NCBI GenBank assembly: GCA_024275115.1
Contig: JAJRZT010000010.1
Coordinates: forward strand, 1 to 52,626
Length of the DNA stretch: 52,626 nt
Direction: 5' to 3'
Source of the DNA: Gammaproteobacteria bacterium
Lineage (GTDB): Bacteria > Pseudomonadota > Gammaproteobacteria > UBA6429 > Thiohalophilaceae
In this document: in pieces, positions 1 through 7,770 of the stretch
Position numbering within the stretch: position 1 is the stretch's first letter
Layout of the letters: the number at the start of each line of letters is the position of its first letter
The notes under the pieces: generated by a model
The model's database searches: none
Seen by the model: the letters and a program-made list of their open reading frames with translations, nothing else
What the model was told of the DNA's origin: nothing
Position numbers and translations under genes: made by a program

Positions 1-232
1 CCAGGCGATCAATTTTAACGGTGCTCCAGGAATGCGTTTCAATTAAGGATGCAAAATAGTCTTTTAAATGATCTGGCGTCAGCTTTTCAGGAAGGCAGTC
101 AAAGTGATCCCGTACACGGCGTAGCGCACGTGAATAGGACTCAATGGTTTTATCGGACTTGCCTTGTAACTTAAGGCATTTAAGGTGTTGCTGATAGAGT
201 ACATCAAAGCGCTTTTTATCATTATTATTCAT
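1..232 (-). CDS. Tyrosine recombinase/integrase, N-terminal fragment (IS91-associated type), cut by window edge
   Basis: The reading frame starts with ATG at 232 behind a strong ribosome-binding site (GGAGGAAA) and runs off the left edge, giving about 77 residues. The visible part reads as the SAM-like core-binding domain of a tyrosine recombinase, with the segments KSDKTIESYSRALRRV, LTPDHLKDYF and HSWSTVKIDRL. These resemble the integrases that accompany IS91-type transposases more than integron integrases. The catalytic domain lies outside the window, so activity cannot be judged. Two imperfect 16-bp direct repeats lie just upstream of its start. The family call is from memory of similar proteins and is moderately sure. 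Confidence 0.6.
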   Translation of the reverse strand, partial: MNNNDKKRFDVLYQQHLKCLKLQGKSDKTIESYSRALRRVRDHFDCLPEKLTPDHLKDYFASLIETHSWSTVKIDRL

Positions 233-250
233 GATACAATTTCCTCCAGG

Positions 251-289
251 ATTACACGGGATTGGGTCAGGAAATTATACGGGTTTGGG
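251..289. repeat. Two imperfect 16-bp direct repeats upstream of the recombinase gene
   Basis: ATTACACGGGATTGGG (251-266) and ATTATACGGGTTTGGG (274-289) match at 14 of 16 positions, with a 7-bp spacer between them. They lie immediately upstream of the minus-strand recombinase start, so they could be regulatory sites or part of a mobile-element end. No function can be assigned from the sequence. Confidence 0.5.
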
Positions 290-413
290 TTTTCTGCCGC
301 ATTGCGGCTTTGTTCAACAATGGGGTTTAAATGAATGTATTCTTGAAGCTTAATCGTTATGCGTAAAATGCTATATCCATGAATATCTTAGTGTATAAGC
401 TTTTTAGAATACT

Positions 414-447
414 GTACTTACAGAAAACCTTAGATTTCTGCAAGTAC
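414..447. promoter_or_regulatory. Palindromic operator candidate upstream of the Fic gene
   Basis: The arms GTACTTACAGAAA (414-426) and TTTCTGCAAGTAC (435-447) form an inverted repeat matching at 12 of 13 positions around an 8-bp centre. A third, partial copy of the same half-site (TACTTGCGAAA) lies at 456-466, ending 26 bp before the Fic start codon. The arrangement of one palindrome plus an extra half-site in a promoter region is typical of a repressor operator. Which protein binds is unknown; autoregulation through the winged-helix tail of the Fic protein is one possibility. Confidence 0.45.
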
Positions 448-492
448 AAGGGGTATACTTGCGAAAATTACAACATATTCACAAGTTAACGC

Positions 493-1584
493 ATGTTTGA
501 TCCTGAAAAGCCCTATTACGATCTACCTCTTTTGCCGCCTGTGCAAACCCTTGAATCGATCGCATTATTTAAGGAATTGGTACCGGCATCAGAGGCACTT
601 GCTAAACTCTCAGCTACAGCTGAGCATCTACCAAACCAGTCAGCACTGTACGAAAGTGTAATTTTACTAGAAGCAAAAGCATCTTCAGAAATAGAACAGG
701 TAGTTACAACTGATAATAAACTATTTAGTTCTGAATCTACTCAAAAAGCACCTGACCCTATGACAAAAGAAGTTCGCCGTTATGGTGAAGCTATGCGTCA
801 TGGCTGGCACTCGAATAAACCACTTTGTACAAATGTAATGGAAGAAATATGTTCGATTATCCGAGATAAACCGGTGCAGGTTAGAAAGGTTCCAGGTACG
901 GCTTTAAGTAATAGCTCAGGGAAAGTTGTTTATACTCCACCTGATGGAGAAGCTTTATTAAGAGATTTATTGGGTAACCTCTTTAAATGGATGAATTCCG
1001 AGGACGGTGTTCATCCAATAGTTAAAGCGGCTATAGCTCACTATCAATTTGAATCAATCCACCCTTTTACTGATGGTAATGGTAGGACTGGTAGAATAAT
1101 GGTGGTTCTTTATTTAGTGGAACAAAAACTACTTAATGCTCCTGTACTTTTTTTATCAGGTGACATCCTAAAAAACAAAGAAACATACTATACACTGTTA
1201 CAAAACACACATAAAACAAATGATTTTTTTCCATATTTAATATGGTTTGTACAGTTAGTACACCGTGCGTCTTTACGATCTACAGTGCGTGCACTAGAAG
1301 TCCGCCGAGCCATGCAAGAAGTTAAAAATAAAATTCGCGATTTTGATATAAAAATGTATTCACAAGATCTTGTGAATGTTATTTTTCGCGGACCAATTAT
1401 ATTTGCAAATCATTTAGTTGAAGATGGTGTGGCAGGTAGTGTTTCTACTGCTCATTCATACTTAAAGAAGCTTGAAGCAGCAGGGCTATTAATGCGATCT
1501 CCTAGAAAATATGATCGTAAAACTGCCTATATTAACGGTTATCTGTTAGATGCACTGAGAGATGAGATCGATCTATCACATTAA
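493..1584 (+). CDS. Fic family protein (probable protein AMP-transferase)
   Basis: Fic enzymes usually transfer AMP from ATP to hydroxyl groups of target proteins. The catalytic motif HPFTDGNGRTGR is intact at residues 190-201, with the catalytic histidine at 190. An N-terminal inhibitory-helix-like segment (ASSEIEQ, residues 63-69) carries the S-x3-E pattern of self-inhibited class II Fic proteins, although Gln replaces the usual Gly/Asn after the glutamate. The N-terminus fits the Fic_N domain, and the C-terminal about 90 residues look like a winged helix. At 363 residues it has the usual length of SoFic-like proteins. It has no antitoxin partner next to it, consistent with built-in inhibition. 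A palindromic operator candidate lies upstream and an integron-type cassette starts 20 bp downstream. The target protein is unknown. Confidence 0.9.
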   Translation: MFDPEKPYYDLPLLPPVQTLESIALFKELVPASEALAKLSATAEHLPNQSALYESVILLEAKASSEIEQVVTTDNKLFSSESTQKAPDPMTKEVRRYGEAMRHGWHSNKPLCTNVMEEICSIIRDKPVQVRKVPGTALSNSSGKVVYTPPDGEALLRDLLGNLFKWMNSEDGVHPIVKAAIAHYQFESIHPFTDGNGRTGRIMVVLYLVEQKLLNAPVLFLSGDILKNKETYYTLLQNTHKTNDFFPYLIWFVQLVHRASLRSTVRALEVRRAMQEVKNKIRDFDIKMYSQDLVNVIFRGPIIFANHLVEDGVAGSVSTAHSYLKKLEAAGLLMRSPRKYDRKTAYINGYLLDALRDEIDLSH

Positions 1585-1604
1585 ACGCCCAGTTATTTAC
1601 GATG

Positions 1605-1995
1605 TTATGTGTAAAAAATGAATAATACAATTACTTGCGAAAATCATGGTGAGGCAAATGAAACTTTTGTCTGTGAACATTTAGTTGGAGCTTCTAGTGT
1701 AAACTGGTACTCAGCGGCACCAACTAAAAATGATTTGTGGCCGAGCGCATGGTGTAAGAAATGCCATCAATCTTTTATAACCGAAGGTGAATGGAATGAA
1801 AAACAGAAAATTCCGCAAACCTTACAGCAAAGTTACTTTGTCACCACTGTTATGAAGAAACCAAAAACAAATGTAAAGTTAATCTAATTAAATGAAAATA
1901 AAAACACATAACAAATCATTTCAATCGCTGCGCAAAAATACGCACAGCGCGGACTCCCAACCGCTATCGCGTTCGGGAGCTATTTAACTCAAGCG
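1605..1995 (+). mobile_element. Integron-type gene cassette carrying one short gene
   Basis: The cassette is defined by a GTTATGT box at 1604-1610 (cleavage after G1604) and by the attC site ending in GTTAAAT at 1995-2001 (cleavage after G1995). In a cassette the left end comes from its own attC. As this predicts, the left box GTTATGT is a perfect reverse complement of the R'' box ACATAAC at 1906-1912, and the match extends to 8 of 8 bases. The right box, which belongs to the target, matches R'' at only 5 of 7. The 391-bp unit holds a single gene on the plus strand, the usual cassette orientation. No intI gene or second clear attC is in view, so it may be a lone cassette at a secondary GTT site. 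Confidence 0.65.
1618..1887 (+). CDS. Hypothetical small protein with paired Cys/His motifs, cassette-borne
   Basis: This 89-residue protein has C7-x2-H10 and C19-x2-H22 near the N-terminus and C46-x2-C49-H50 in the middle, in the setting PSAWCKKCHQSF...GEWN. That spacing suggests a small zinc-binding or zinc-ribbon-like fold. Similar short proteins with an AWC-x2-C...GEWN core are, as far as I recall, widespread and uncharacterised. It has no signal peptide or membrane segment and no strong ribosome-binding site. The gene is the only one in the integron-type cassette, and its stop lies 18 bp before the attC R'' box. Function is unknown. Confidence 0.7.
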   Translation: MNNTITCENHGEANETFVCEHLVGASSVNWYSAAPTKNDLWPSAWCKKCHQSFITEGEWNEKQKIPQTLQQSYFVTTVMKKPKTNVKLI

Positions 1996-2001
1996 TTAAA
2001 T
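1906..2001 (+). other. attC recombination site of the cassette
   Basis: The site reads R'' ACATAAC (1906-1912), a 5-nt spacer AAATC, L'' ATTTCAAT (1918-1925), a variable centre with internal hairpins, then L' ATTTAACT, a 5-nt spacer CAAGC and R' GTTAAAT (1995-2001). L'' and the complement of L' match at 6 of 8 positions, and the 7-5-8 geometry on both sides is the classic attC layout. The right end TTTAACTCAAGCGTTAAAT closely follows known attC 3' ends. The total of 96 bp is within the normal size range. The centre contains CTCCC...GGGAG and CGCTG...CAGCG pairs. Confidence 0.7.
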
Positions 2002-2033
2002 TTACAATTTACCCATGTAAAGTAGACACCCCC

Positions 2034-2768
2034 TTAACTTTTCCCTGATTCACCACCCTCCTTATCTTCAGACGAAGCTTCCAGGTCAGGGATTTCATCA
2101 CCTTCTTCCTCATCGGCTTCGGTAAATTCCTTTTTCTGTGCCAGCGTTTGACGCAACTGGTACATTTCATTCTTAACCCGCTTTTCACCTTCTTTGGAAC
2201 CACCTTCATACATGTTAGCAAACTCCGTTGTCATCCGTTCCATTGAGTCCATTGCGGCGTCAAAATCAATTTGTAGCTGTTCATTTTTTTCTTTTAATTC
2301 TTTTTTCTCTTCACGTAAGTTTTTAATCTGTTTTTTAAGGTCATGTGAAGCGCCATCACTGCCTTCTTCACCCATTGAACCGGAGTGCTTGCTATAAGTG
2401 TTGAGCGCATTATCTGCAAGTGACTTCATCTCTTGCTCTAATTCCAGTAACGACTCTGGATTATGCCCCATATATAATTGCGCAATATGCAGGTATATTT
2501 CTTTTTCTGAGTCGATCAATGTTGCAACTATTTTTTTTTGTTCCGCCTCATCTAGATCGGTTGCTTTACTAAAATGTGCTTTTAATGTTTTGTCCCGCTC
2601 CACGACATAACTTTTGGCTGCGCCTAGAAAGCTCTCAGCCAGTTTCTTTTTCTTTTTTTGTTTGCGCAAACTTAATATAAAAATAACAATTAAAACAATA
2701 GTCAATAATGCTGCAATTTCTGATACAATAATCAGTGAAGTAAAAGAGCCAGTGCCTGCATCACTCAT
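2034..2768 (-). CDS. Membrane-anchored coiled-coil protein, unknown function
   Basis: This 244-residue protein has one N-terminal membrane segment (about residues 11-32) followed by a lysine cluster, so the rest probably faces the cytoplasm. The middle, about residues 140-215, is rich in Lys/Glu with heptad character (KKQIKNLREEKKELKEKNEQ) and should form a coiled coil. The C-terminus is strongly acidic. Its start overlaps the stop of the upstream VWA gene by 4 bp (ATGA), which indicates translational coupling and a shared role. No known domain was recognised. Confidence 0.75.
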   Translation of the reverse strand: MSDAGTGSFTSLIIVSEIAALLTIVLIVIFILSLRKQKKKKKLAESFLGAAKSYVVERDKTLKAHFSKATDLDEAEQKKIVATLIDSEKEIYLHIAQLYMGHNPESLLELEQEMKSLADNALNTYSKHSGSMGEEGSDGASHDLKKQIKNLREEKKELKEKNEQLQIDFDAAMDSMERMTTEFANMYEGGSKEGEKRVKNEMYQLRQTLAQKKEFTEADEEEGDEIPDLEASSEDKEGGESGKS

Positions 2769-4675
2769 AAATCCATCTCTTCCTGTTCTACAGCCAGTTT
2801 GGCTTTACGTTTTCGCCAGACTAAATAGCCTATGCCGCCAAAAGTTAAAATTAAAATATTGGCATAGATAATCACCATCATTGTTGACAGCCAGTTAAAG
2901 CCCTGTTCATCTTTGTCGGTATCTTTTTCACCTTCTGCTGATTCTACCGATACAGCTTCGGCCTTTTCTTCGACTGGCACAGGCAGCACAGCTTCATCCA
3001 CAACAGGCGGGGGGGGCGGCGTTGCCGGTGTTTCCAGTGATAAATGCTGCTGTTCTCCTGGCGTTGCGACTTCTAATATTTTGTCAAAAGCGGCATGAAA
3101 AGGTTTATCATTTACACGTGTACCAACCAACGTAACGGTAACCCGTTGCCCAGAAAGTTCTTTTGCTAACAACACCTGCCATTTATCATCATCATTCTGT
3201 TGCAATGTTTTTTTACTGCCGTCCGGCAATGTTACTTGAATAGAAACAGTATGCGGAACCAGTAGTTCCATTCGTGGTGCCACTTCGAGTTTAAACTGAC
3301 CATCGGCCTGTTGCGTAATATCCAGGTCGGCCGGTGTTGCATGCACTTTTACAATATGCCGAACTTCGCGTTCAAATGCGGGGGATTTTGCCTGTATGGT
3401 AAGGGACACATCGCCACTGGTTTGGTCTGTATTAAAGACCACACTGTAAACGCCATCTTTTGCCAGGCGATCAGCACCGTTACCATCATCTAGCATGGCT
3501 AGTCCACTTTGCGTGCTATTATTATGCTCCTCTGTATTGCCAGCCACATGGTGTGCTGCAGGCTGCTCGGTCATGGCATGCTTATAAACATTAAAGTTAA
3601 CCAGCTTTAGTAATCTTTCCTGAGTGACGGTTTTTCCTTTCTGAATAAGCTTAGCGGTTAAGCTCAGGCTGTCACCGTACATAATATTATTAGGCAAGTT
3701 GCCCGTTGCCAGTTTCAGGTTAGTAACTACCATCACACGGTTGTCAGGATCGATTGCCGCATTAATAAGCCATTGTCCTACCTGCGGATCTTTACTGGAA
3801 ATAAGATCGTAGCCGGTATCATGATGCCACTTCACCGCAGCAGGATGTTTTTTATAGCTCCATATTTTTTTATCTGGAGTGACTAATTTTGTTTCAGAAT
3901 CACCTGGCTTGCGAAACACCAGCACGGTCATATCTTTTATCGACTTATCAATTGAAAAACGGTTATCGTCTAAAGGAACGCTGTCCACATTGGTCGATTT
4001 TTCAAAAATATGTAAAAAGACACGCTGTAAATCTTCGGCATTATCCACAGCTTCATACCAGCCATCGGTCATTCCTGCCAGTGCCGCCATTAATTTTTTG
4101 TCGGCATTGGCTGATAGCGCAATGGTATGAAGTGTTACGCCTGCTTTTTTTAATTTAGGAACAATATTATTTAAAATGCGTTTACGTGATGCTTCATTGT
4201 CTGCTGCATTCTTTGATATATCGACCATGCCATCGGTGAGTAAAATTAAATGCCGCCGCTCTTTGCGGTTGGGTTTTTCCCAGCCCTGCGTGGTACGTTT
4301 TAATGCTTCTTCAATATTGGTATACAAACCGCGAGAGTGTATTTTTTTCGATTCCTGCATGGCGCGATTTTTCCATGCAGCGGTTACCTTGCCATGCTTT
4401 ACCTGCATATTGACGTATTTGCCAAACGTCCACACACCCGACTTTGCTTCTGGCGGCATTAAACCAACCAGCATACGTAATGCAGGTGCACGCAGATTTT
4501 TGGGATCATTTTTTTTCATGCTGCCGGAGACATCAATAATAACGCGAACGTCACTGATCGGCTCGCTCAAGGCAAAAACAGAATTTGCACAGAGAGTAAA
4601 AATAAGAAAAAGACTACACGAAAAGCACCGCATAGCCCATTTTTGAGAAAATACGCTTTTTAAATTCAACTGCAC
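2765..4675 (-). CDS. VWA-domain membrane protein (TIGR03503-like)
   Basis: The 636-residue protein starts with a GTG preceded by AGGA, has a signal peptide ending near residue 35, and then a von Willebrand A domain with the metal-ion site DVSGS at 48-52. A hydrophobic segment near residues 595-620 followed by WRKRKAK anchors the C-terminus, so the VWA and the following beta-rich region face the periplasm. A proline/glutamate-rich linker precedes the anchor. The layout matches a gammaproteobacterial family I recall as TIGR03503. It is coupled to the coiled-coil gene downstream. The role is unknown; a periplasmic metal-dependent adhesion or assembly function is inference. Confidence 0.75.
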   Translation of the reverse strand: MQLNLKSVFSQKWAMRCFSCSLFLIFTLCANSVFALSEPISDVRVIIDVSGSMKKNDPKNLRAPALRMLVGLMPPEAKSGVWTFGKYVNMQVKHGKVTAAWKNRAMQESKKIHSRGLYTNIEEALKRTTQGWEKPNRKERRHLILLTDGMVDISKNAADNEASRKRILNNIVPKLKKAGVTLHTIALSANADKKLMAALAGMTDGWYEAVDNAEDLQRVFLHIFEKSTNVDSVPLDDNRFSIDKSIKDMTVLVFRKPGDSETKLVTPDKKIWSYKKHPAAVKWHHDTGYDLISSKDPQVGQWLINAAIDPDNRVMVVTNLKLATGNLPNNIMYGDSLSLTAKLIQKGKTVTQERLLKLVNFNVYKHAMTEQPAAHHVAGNTEEHNNSTQSGLAMLDDGNGADRLAKDGVYSVVFNTDQTSGDVSLTIQAKSPAFEREVRHIVKVHATPADLDITQQADGQFKLEVAPRMELLVPHTVSIQVTLPDGSKKTLQQNDDDKWQVLLAKELSGQRVTVTLVGTRVNDKPFHAAFDKILEVATPGEQQHLSLETPATPPPPPVVDEAVLPVPVEEKAEAVSVESAEGEKDTDKDEQGFNWLSTMMVIIYANILILTFGGIGYLVWRKRKAKLAVEQEEMDL

Positions 4676-4786
4676 AGGATTCCTAACCGTTTTAATAAGG
4701 ATAGGACAAAAGCATTAAAAAGCAAAAAGTTAGGGGAAATTGTTAATGTAAAGTTTGCTTAATAGTGAAGCACACTTAAATCCAGC

Positions 4787-4897
4787 TTAGCCACCAAAAA
4801 CAACCGACAAAACACTAAAAATACTAAAAATACTAAAACCAATCAGTGCAACAATAAAAGTAAGCGGAAAATTCTGAAAAGTGAACCATTCTTTCAT
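4787..4897 (-). CDS. Small single-pass membrane peptide (36 residues)
   Basis: An ATG at 4897 lies behind a good ribosome-binding site (GAGGACAGATC before ATG) and opens a 36-residue frame. The peptide begins MKEWFTFQNFPLT and continues as one hydrophobic stretch ending VVFGG, a likely single membrane helix with its short N-terminus outside it. It sits between the cbb3 assembly gene ccoS and the VWA gene, on the same strand as both. Small helices often accompany oxidase complexes, but no named family was recognised. Translation is plausible rather than certain. Confidence 0.55.
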   Translation of the reverse strand: MKEWFTFQNFPLTFIVALIGFSIFSIFSVLSVVFGG

Positions 4898-5001
4898 GAT
4901 CTGTCCTCAATTAAGGTTATATATTAGTTAATTCTAATGTTATTGCATCAGAGATTCAACAAGATTGGGGAAAATTCACTCATATCACAGACAATCCTGC
5001 T

Positions 5002-5214
5002 TTAATCGCCCTGTTTTGCTGGCTTTTCATTGTCCGCATTCCTGTTTTTGGCAGTATATTTTGGAATAAGTGGATCATCGTCATCCATTAAAATACGGTG
5101 TGCAGGGCCCTGCATATCTTCAAACTGGCCTGCTTTTACTGCCCAGATAAAGGCTGCGATTGCGACACTCAGGATTAAAAGACCAAGGGGAATAAGTAAA
5201 TATAAAATATCCAT
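5002..5214 (-). CDS. ccoS: cbb3-type cytochrome oxidase assembly protein CcoS
   Basis: The 70-residue protein has one N-terminal membrane helix (about residues 4-26) followed by the signature GQFEDMQGPAHRILMDDDD typical of CcoS. CcoS is needed for cofactor insertion into the catalytic subunit of the cbb3 oxidase. It is the last gene of the canonical ccoNOQP-GHIS order, 34 bp after ccoI. The hydrophilic tail of about 20 residues is slightly longer than in short homologues. Confidence 0.93.
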   Translation of the reverse strand: MDILYLLIPLGLLILSVAIAAFIWAVKAGQFEDMQGPAHRILMDDDDPLIPKYTAKNRNADNEKPAKQGD

Positions 5215-5248
5215 GTAGCTATCTTACCGCATTGCTGCCGGGGCTGCG

Positions 5249-7711
5249 TTACTCATTCGGCCGTACTTTCATTAAACGCAATGCATTTAACACCACAATA
5301 AGTGAGCTGGCCGACATGCCTATCGCCGCCAGCCACGGTGGAATATAGCCAAGTGCCGCCAGAGGCAAGGCCGTTATATTATACAAAAGCGCCCAGCCCA
5401 GATTTTGCTTTACGATGGCAATGGTTTTTCGTGCGTGTACAATGCTTTGCTGCAAATGATTGAGGTTTTCGCTAAGCAATACCATGTCGCTACTGGCTTG
5501 TGCTAACGCCGTCCCGCTACCCATTGCAATTGAGACCTGAGCGGCAGCCAATACCGGTGCGTCATTGACGCCATCACCCACCATGGCCACAACATGGCCT
5601 TGCTGCTGTAAACTTTTAATCACCTTTAACTTATCGTCCGGGGTTTGTTCTGCATAGTGTGTTTTAATATTAAGGGCGGCAGCGGTGTTATCGACAACAG
5701 TCCTCTGGTCACCACTCAATAATATAGATACAACCTTTAGCTGGCTCAATTGTGAAACCATCGCCTGTGCATCATCCCGTAATTTATCTTCTAAAGTAAA
5801 AATAGCTAACCACTCAGTATCACTTGCCAGATAAACTTGTGATTTGATTTCATGCTTTTGAATTTCGGTTTTAGTGTTGATTTGCGCGGCTATTTCTTCA
5901 GCTGCAACACCGACTAATTCTGCCACCCAGTCCTGCTTACCGATTCGATATCGCTGGTTGTTAATAATTGCTTCAACGCCCAACCCCACTTCAGCAACCA
6001 CATTTTGACAAGTTAATGATTTAAACGGTAAATGCAGGAACGCTTTTGCAACCGGATGTTCAGAAGCCTGCTCTAAAGTGAATGCCAGTTGCTGACAGTC
6101 ACTGGCGGACAAAGAACCCAGTTGCCTCGTTTGCTGTAAGGCAAGCTGCCCTTCGGTTACGGTACCGGTTTTATCAAAAACAAACGTGTCAACTTTTGCC
6201 AGCGTTTCCAGTGCGTGTGCATGTGTTATTAGCACACCTAAACGCGTGAGTGCACCCGTTGATGCTGTCATTGCCGCAGGGGTTGCTAAAGAGAGTGCGC
6301 ACGGACAGGTGACCACCAACATCGACAGCACAATCCAGAATGCACGGGTGCTATCTATTTCCCACCAGACTAGGCCAACGACTAATGACAGAATAAGGAT
6401 GGCGACAACAAAAACACTGGCAACCTTGTCGGCAACAAGCGCAATATGCGGCTTTTCAGTTTGCGCTCGGTCTAATAGCCTCTGGATACCGGCTAAGACA
6501 CTGTCCTCTCCAATATTTGTCACCTGTAAAATAACAGGCGATTCAATATTTACCGTGCCACCAATCACCTTGTCATTAACCTCTCGCCGTAAAGGGTGCG
6601 ATTCCCCGGTTACCAGCGACTCGTCAATACTACTTTGTCCCTCTATTATAATAGCATCGGCCGGTATAATTTCACCCGGTTTGACCTGAAGGTGATCACC
6701 CACATTTAATTCATTAACCAGTACCTGCTCGAATTTGCCATCCACCAGCCGCAAGGCCATTACTGGTAATAATTTTATCAGTGCATCAGCGACTTCACCG
6801 GAACGCTGTCTGGCACGTAATTCAAGAAAACGACCCACCAGTAAAAAGAAGGTGAACATTGTAACCGAGTCAAAATAAACTTCGCCTGAATTGGTGGCTG
6901 TTGCCCATAAGCTTGCAATATAGGCTCCACCAATGGCCAGAGAGACAGGCACATCCATACCCAGTCGCTTACGCTTTAGATCAGACCATGCACTCTTAAA
7001 GAAGGTTTGCCCTGAATACAGTACAACCGGCGTTGCAATAAAGGCGCTTACCCAACGAAAATATAATTTCATATCAGCACTAATGCCGCTGTTTTCACCG
7101 GCATACAATGCTATAGCCAGCATCATTACCTGCATAGCACCGAGACCCGCAACGGCCAGACGAATGAGTGCACGATGACGCTCTTTTTTCTGAATTTCTT
7201 CCTGTCGACCCGGGTCAAAGGGATGGCCACGATAACCAATATTGGAAATGGCTTTTAAAATATCACTGAGCTGGATCTGTGACTCGTCCCAGCTAACGCG
7301 TGCACGCTGGGTAGAATAATTAATAACAAAAGATTTAACACCCTTTAGCTGGTTAACGTATTTTTCATTGAGCCAGACACATGCTGCGCAAACGATGCCT
7401 TCAAGGATAAGCGATGCGTTTTTGATGTCAGGGTCGGATGACGATGACTGAACAAACTGCTTTTGCAACTTGGTATTATTATAGAGTTCAAGCTGTTCCA
7501 GTTCTTCAGGGATCAGGTTGTCGGCTTTAATTGATTGTTCGGTGCGGTACTTGTAATAATCATCCAGACCGTTATCAACAATTGCCTGGGCAACAGCAGC
7601 ACAACCGGGGCAACACATTTCCCGTTCCTGATTATCTATATTAACCAGATAGTCCGGGCTTGCAGGGCAGTCCAGTCCACAGTGGAAACATGTTGTTTTG
7701 GCTTTATCCAT
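5249..7711 (-). CDS. ccoI: Copper-translocating P1B-type ATPase for cbb3 oxidase assembly
   Basis: CcoI (FixI) exports copper across the inner membrane for the binuclear centre of the cbb3 oxidase. The 820-residue protein has the N-terminal cysteine-rich domain of this subgroup (CFHCGLDC and CCPGC within residues 8-37), a heavy-metal-associated domain with C108-x2-C111, the TGES loop at 368-371, the membrane metal site CPC at 469-471, the phosphorylation motif DKTGT at 513-517, and a GDGVNDAP hinge near residue 710. All key residues are present. The gene lies between ccoH and ccoS, as expected. Confidence 0.96.
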   Translation of the reverse strand: MDKAKTTCFHCGLDCPASPDYLVNIDNQEREMCCPGCAAVAQAIVDNGLDDYYKYRTEQSIKADNLIPEELEQLELYNNTKLQKQFVQSSSSDPDIKNASLILEGIVCAACVWLNEKYVNQLKGVKSFVINYSTQRARVSWDESQIQLSDILKAISNIGYRGHPFDPGRQEEIQKKERHRALIRLAVAGLGAMQVMMLAIALYAGENSGISADMKLYFRWVSAFIATPVVLYSGQTFFKSAWSDLKRKRLGMDVPVSLAIGGAYIASLWATATNSGEVYFDSVTMFTFFLLVGRFLELRARQRSGEVADALIKLLPVMALRLVDGKFEQVLVNELNVGDHLQVKPGEIIPADAIIIEGQSSIDESLVTGESHPLRREVNDKVIGGTVNIESPVILQVTNIGEDSVLAGIQRLLDRAQTEKPHIALVADKVASVFVVAILILSLVVGLVWWEIDSTRAFWIVLSMLVVTCPCALSLATPAAMTASTGALTRLGVLITHAHALETLAKVDTFVFDKTGTVTEGQLALQQTRQLGSLSASDCQQLAFTLEQASEHPVAKAFLHLPFKSLTCQNVVAEVGLGVEAIINNQRYRIGKQDWVAELVGVAAEEIAAQINTKTEIQKHEIKSQVYLASDTEWLAIFTLEDKLRDDAQAMVSQLSQLKVVSILLSGDQRTVVDNTAAALNIKTHYAEQTPDDKLKVIKSLQQQGHVVAMVGDGVNDAPVLAAAQVSIAMGSGTALAQASSDMVLLSENLNHLQQSIVHARKTIAIVKQNLGWALLYNITALPLAALGYIPPWLAAIGMSASSLIVVLNALRLMKVRPNE

Positions 7712-7770
7712 TGCTTGTATTTTTTACATCAGGACAAGAATATAAACAGGACTTGAATGGCTGGCCTTGT

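Noticed and set aside
312-362. A possible second attC: GTTCAAC at 312-318 and GTTATGC at 356-362.
   Set aside because: The boxes fit the consensus, but the 51-bp segment lacks complementary L boxes and R'' and R' do not pair well. It is likely chance.
1580-1610. A degenerate attC at the end of the Fic gene, which would make Fic a cassette too.
   Set aside because: Only 31 bp separate the candidate boxes, too short for two L boxes. The site is better explained as a secondary insertion point.
2194-2871. Several short plus-strand frames opposite the coiled-coil and VWA genes.
   Set aside because: They are serine/cysteine-rich antisense shadows of Lys/Glu-rich coding sequence and have no translation signals.
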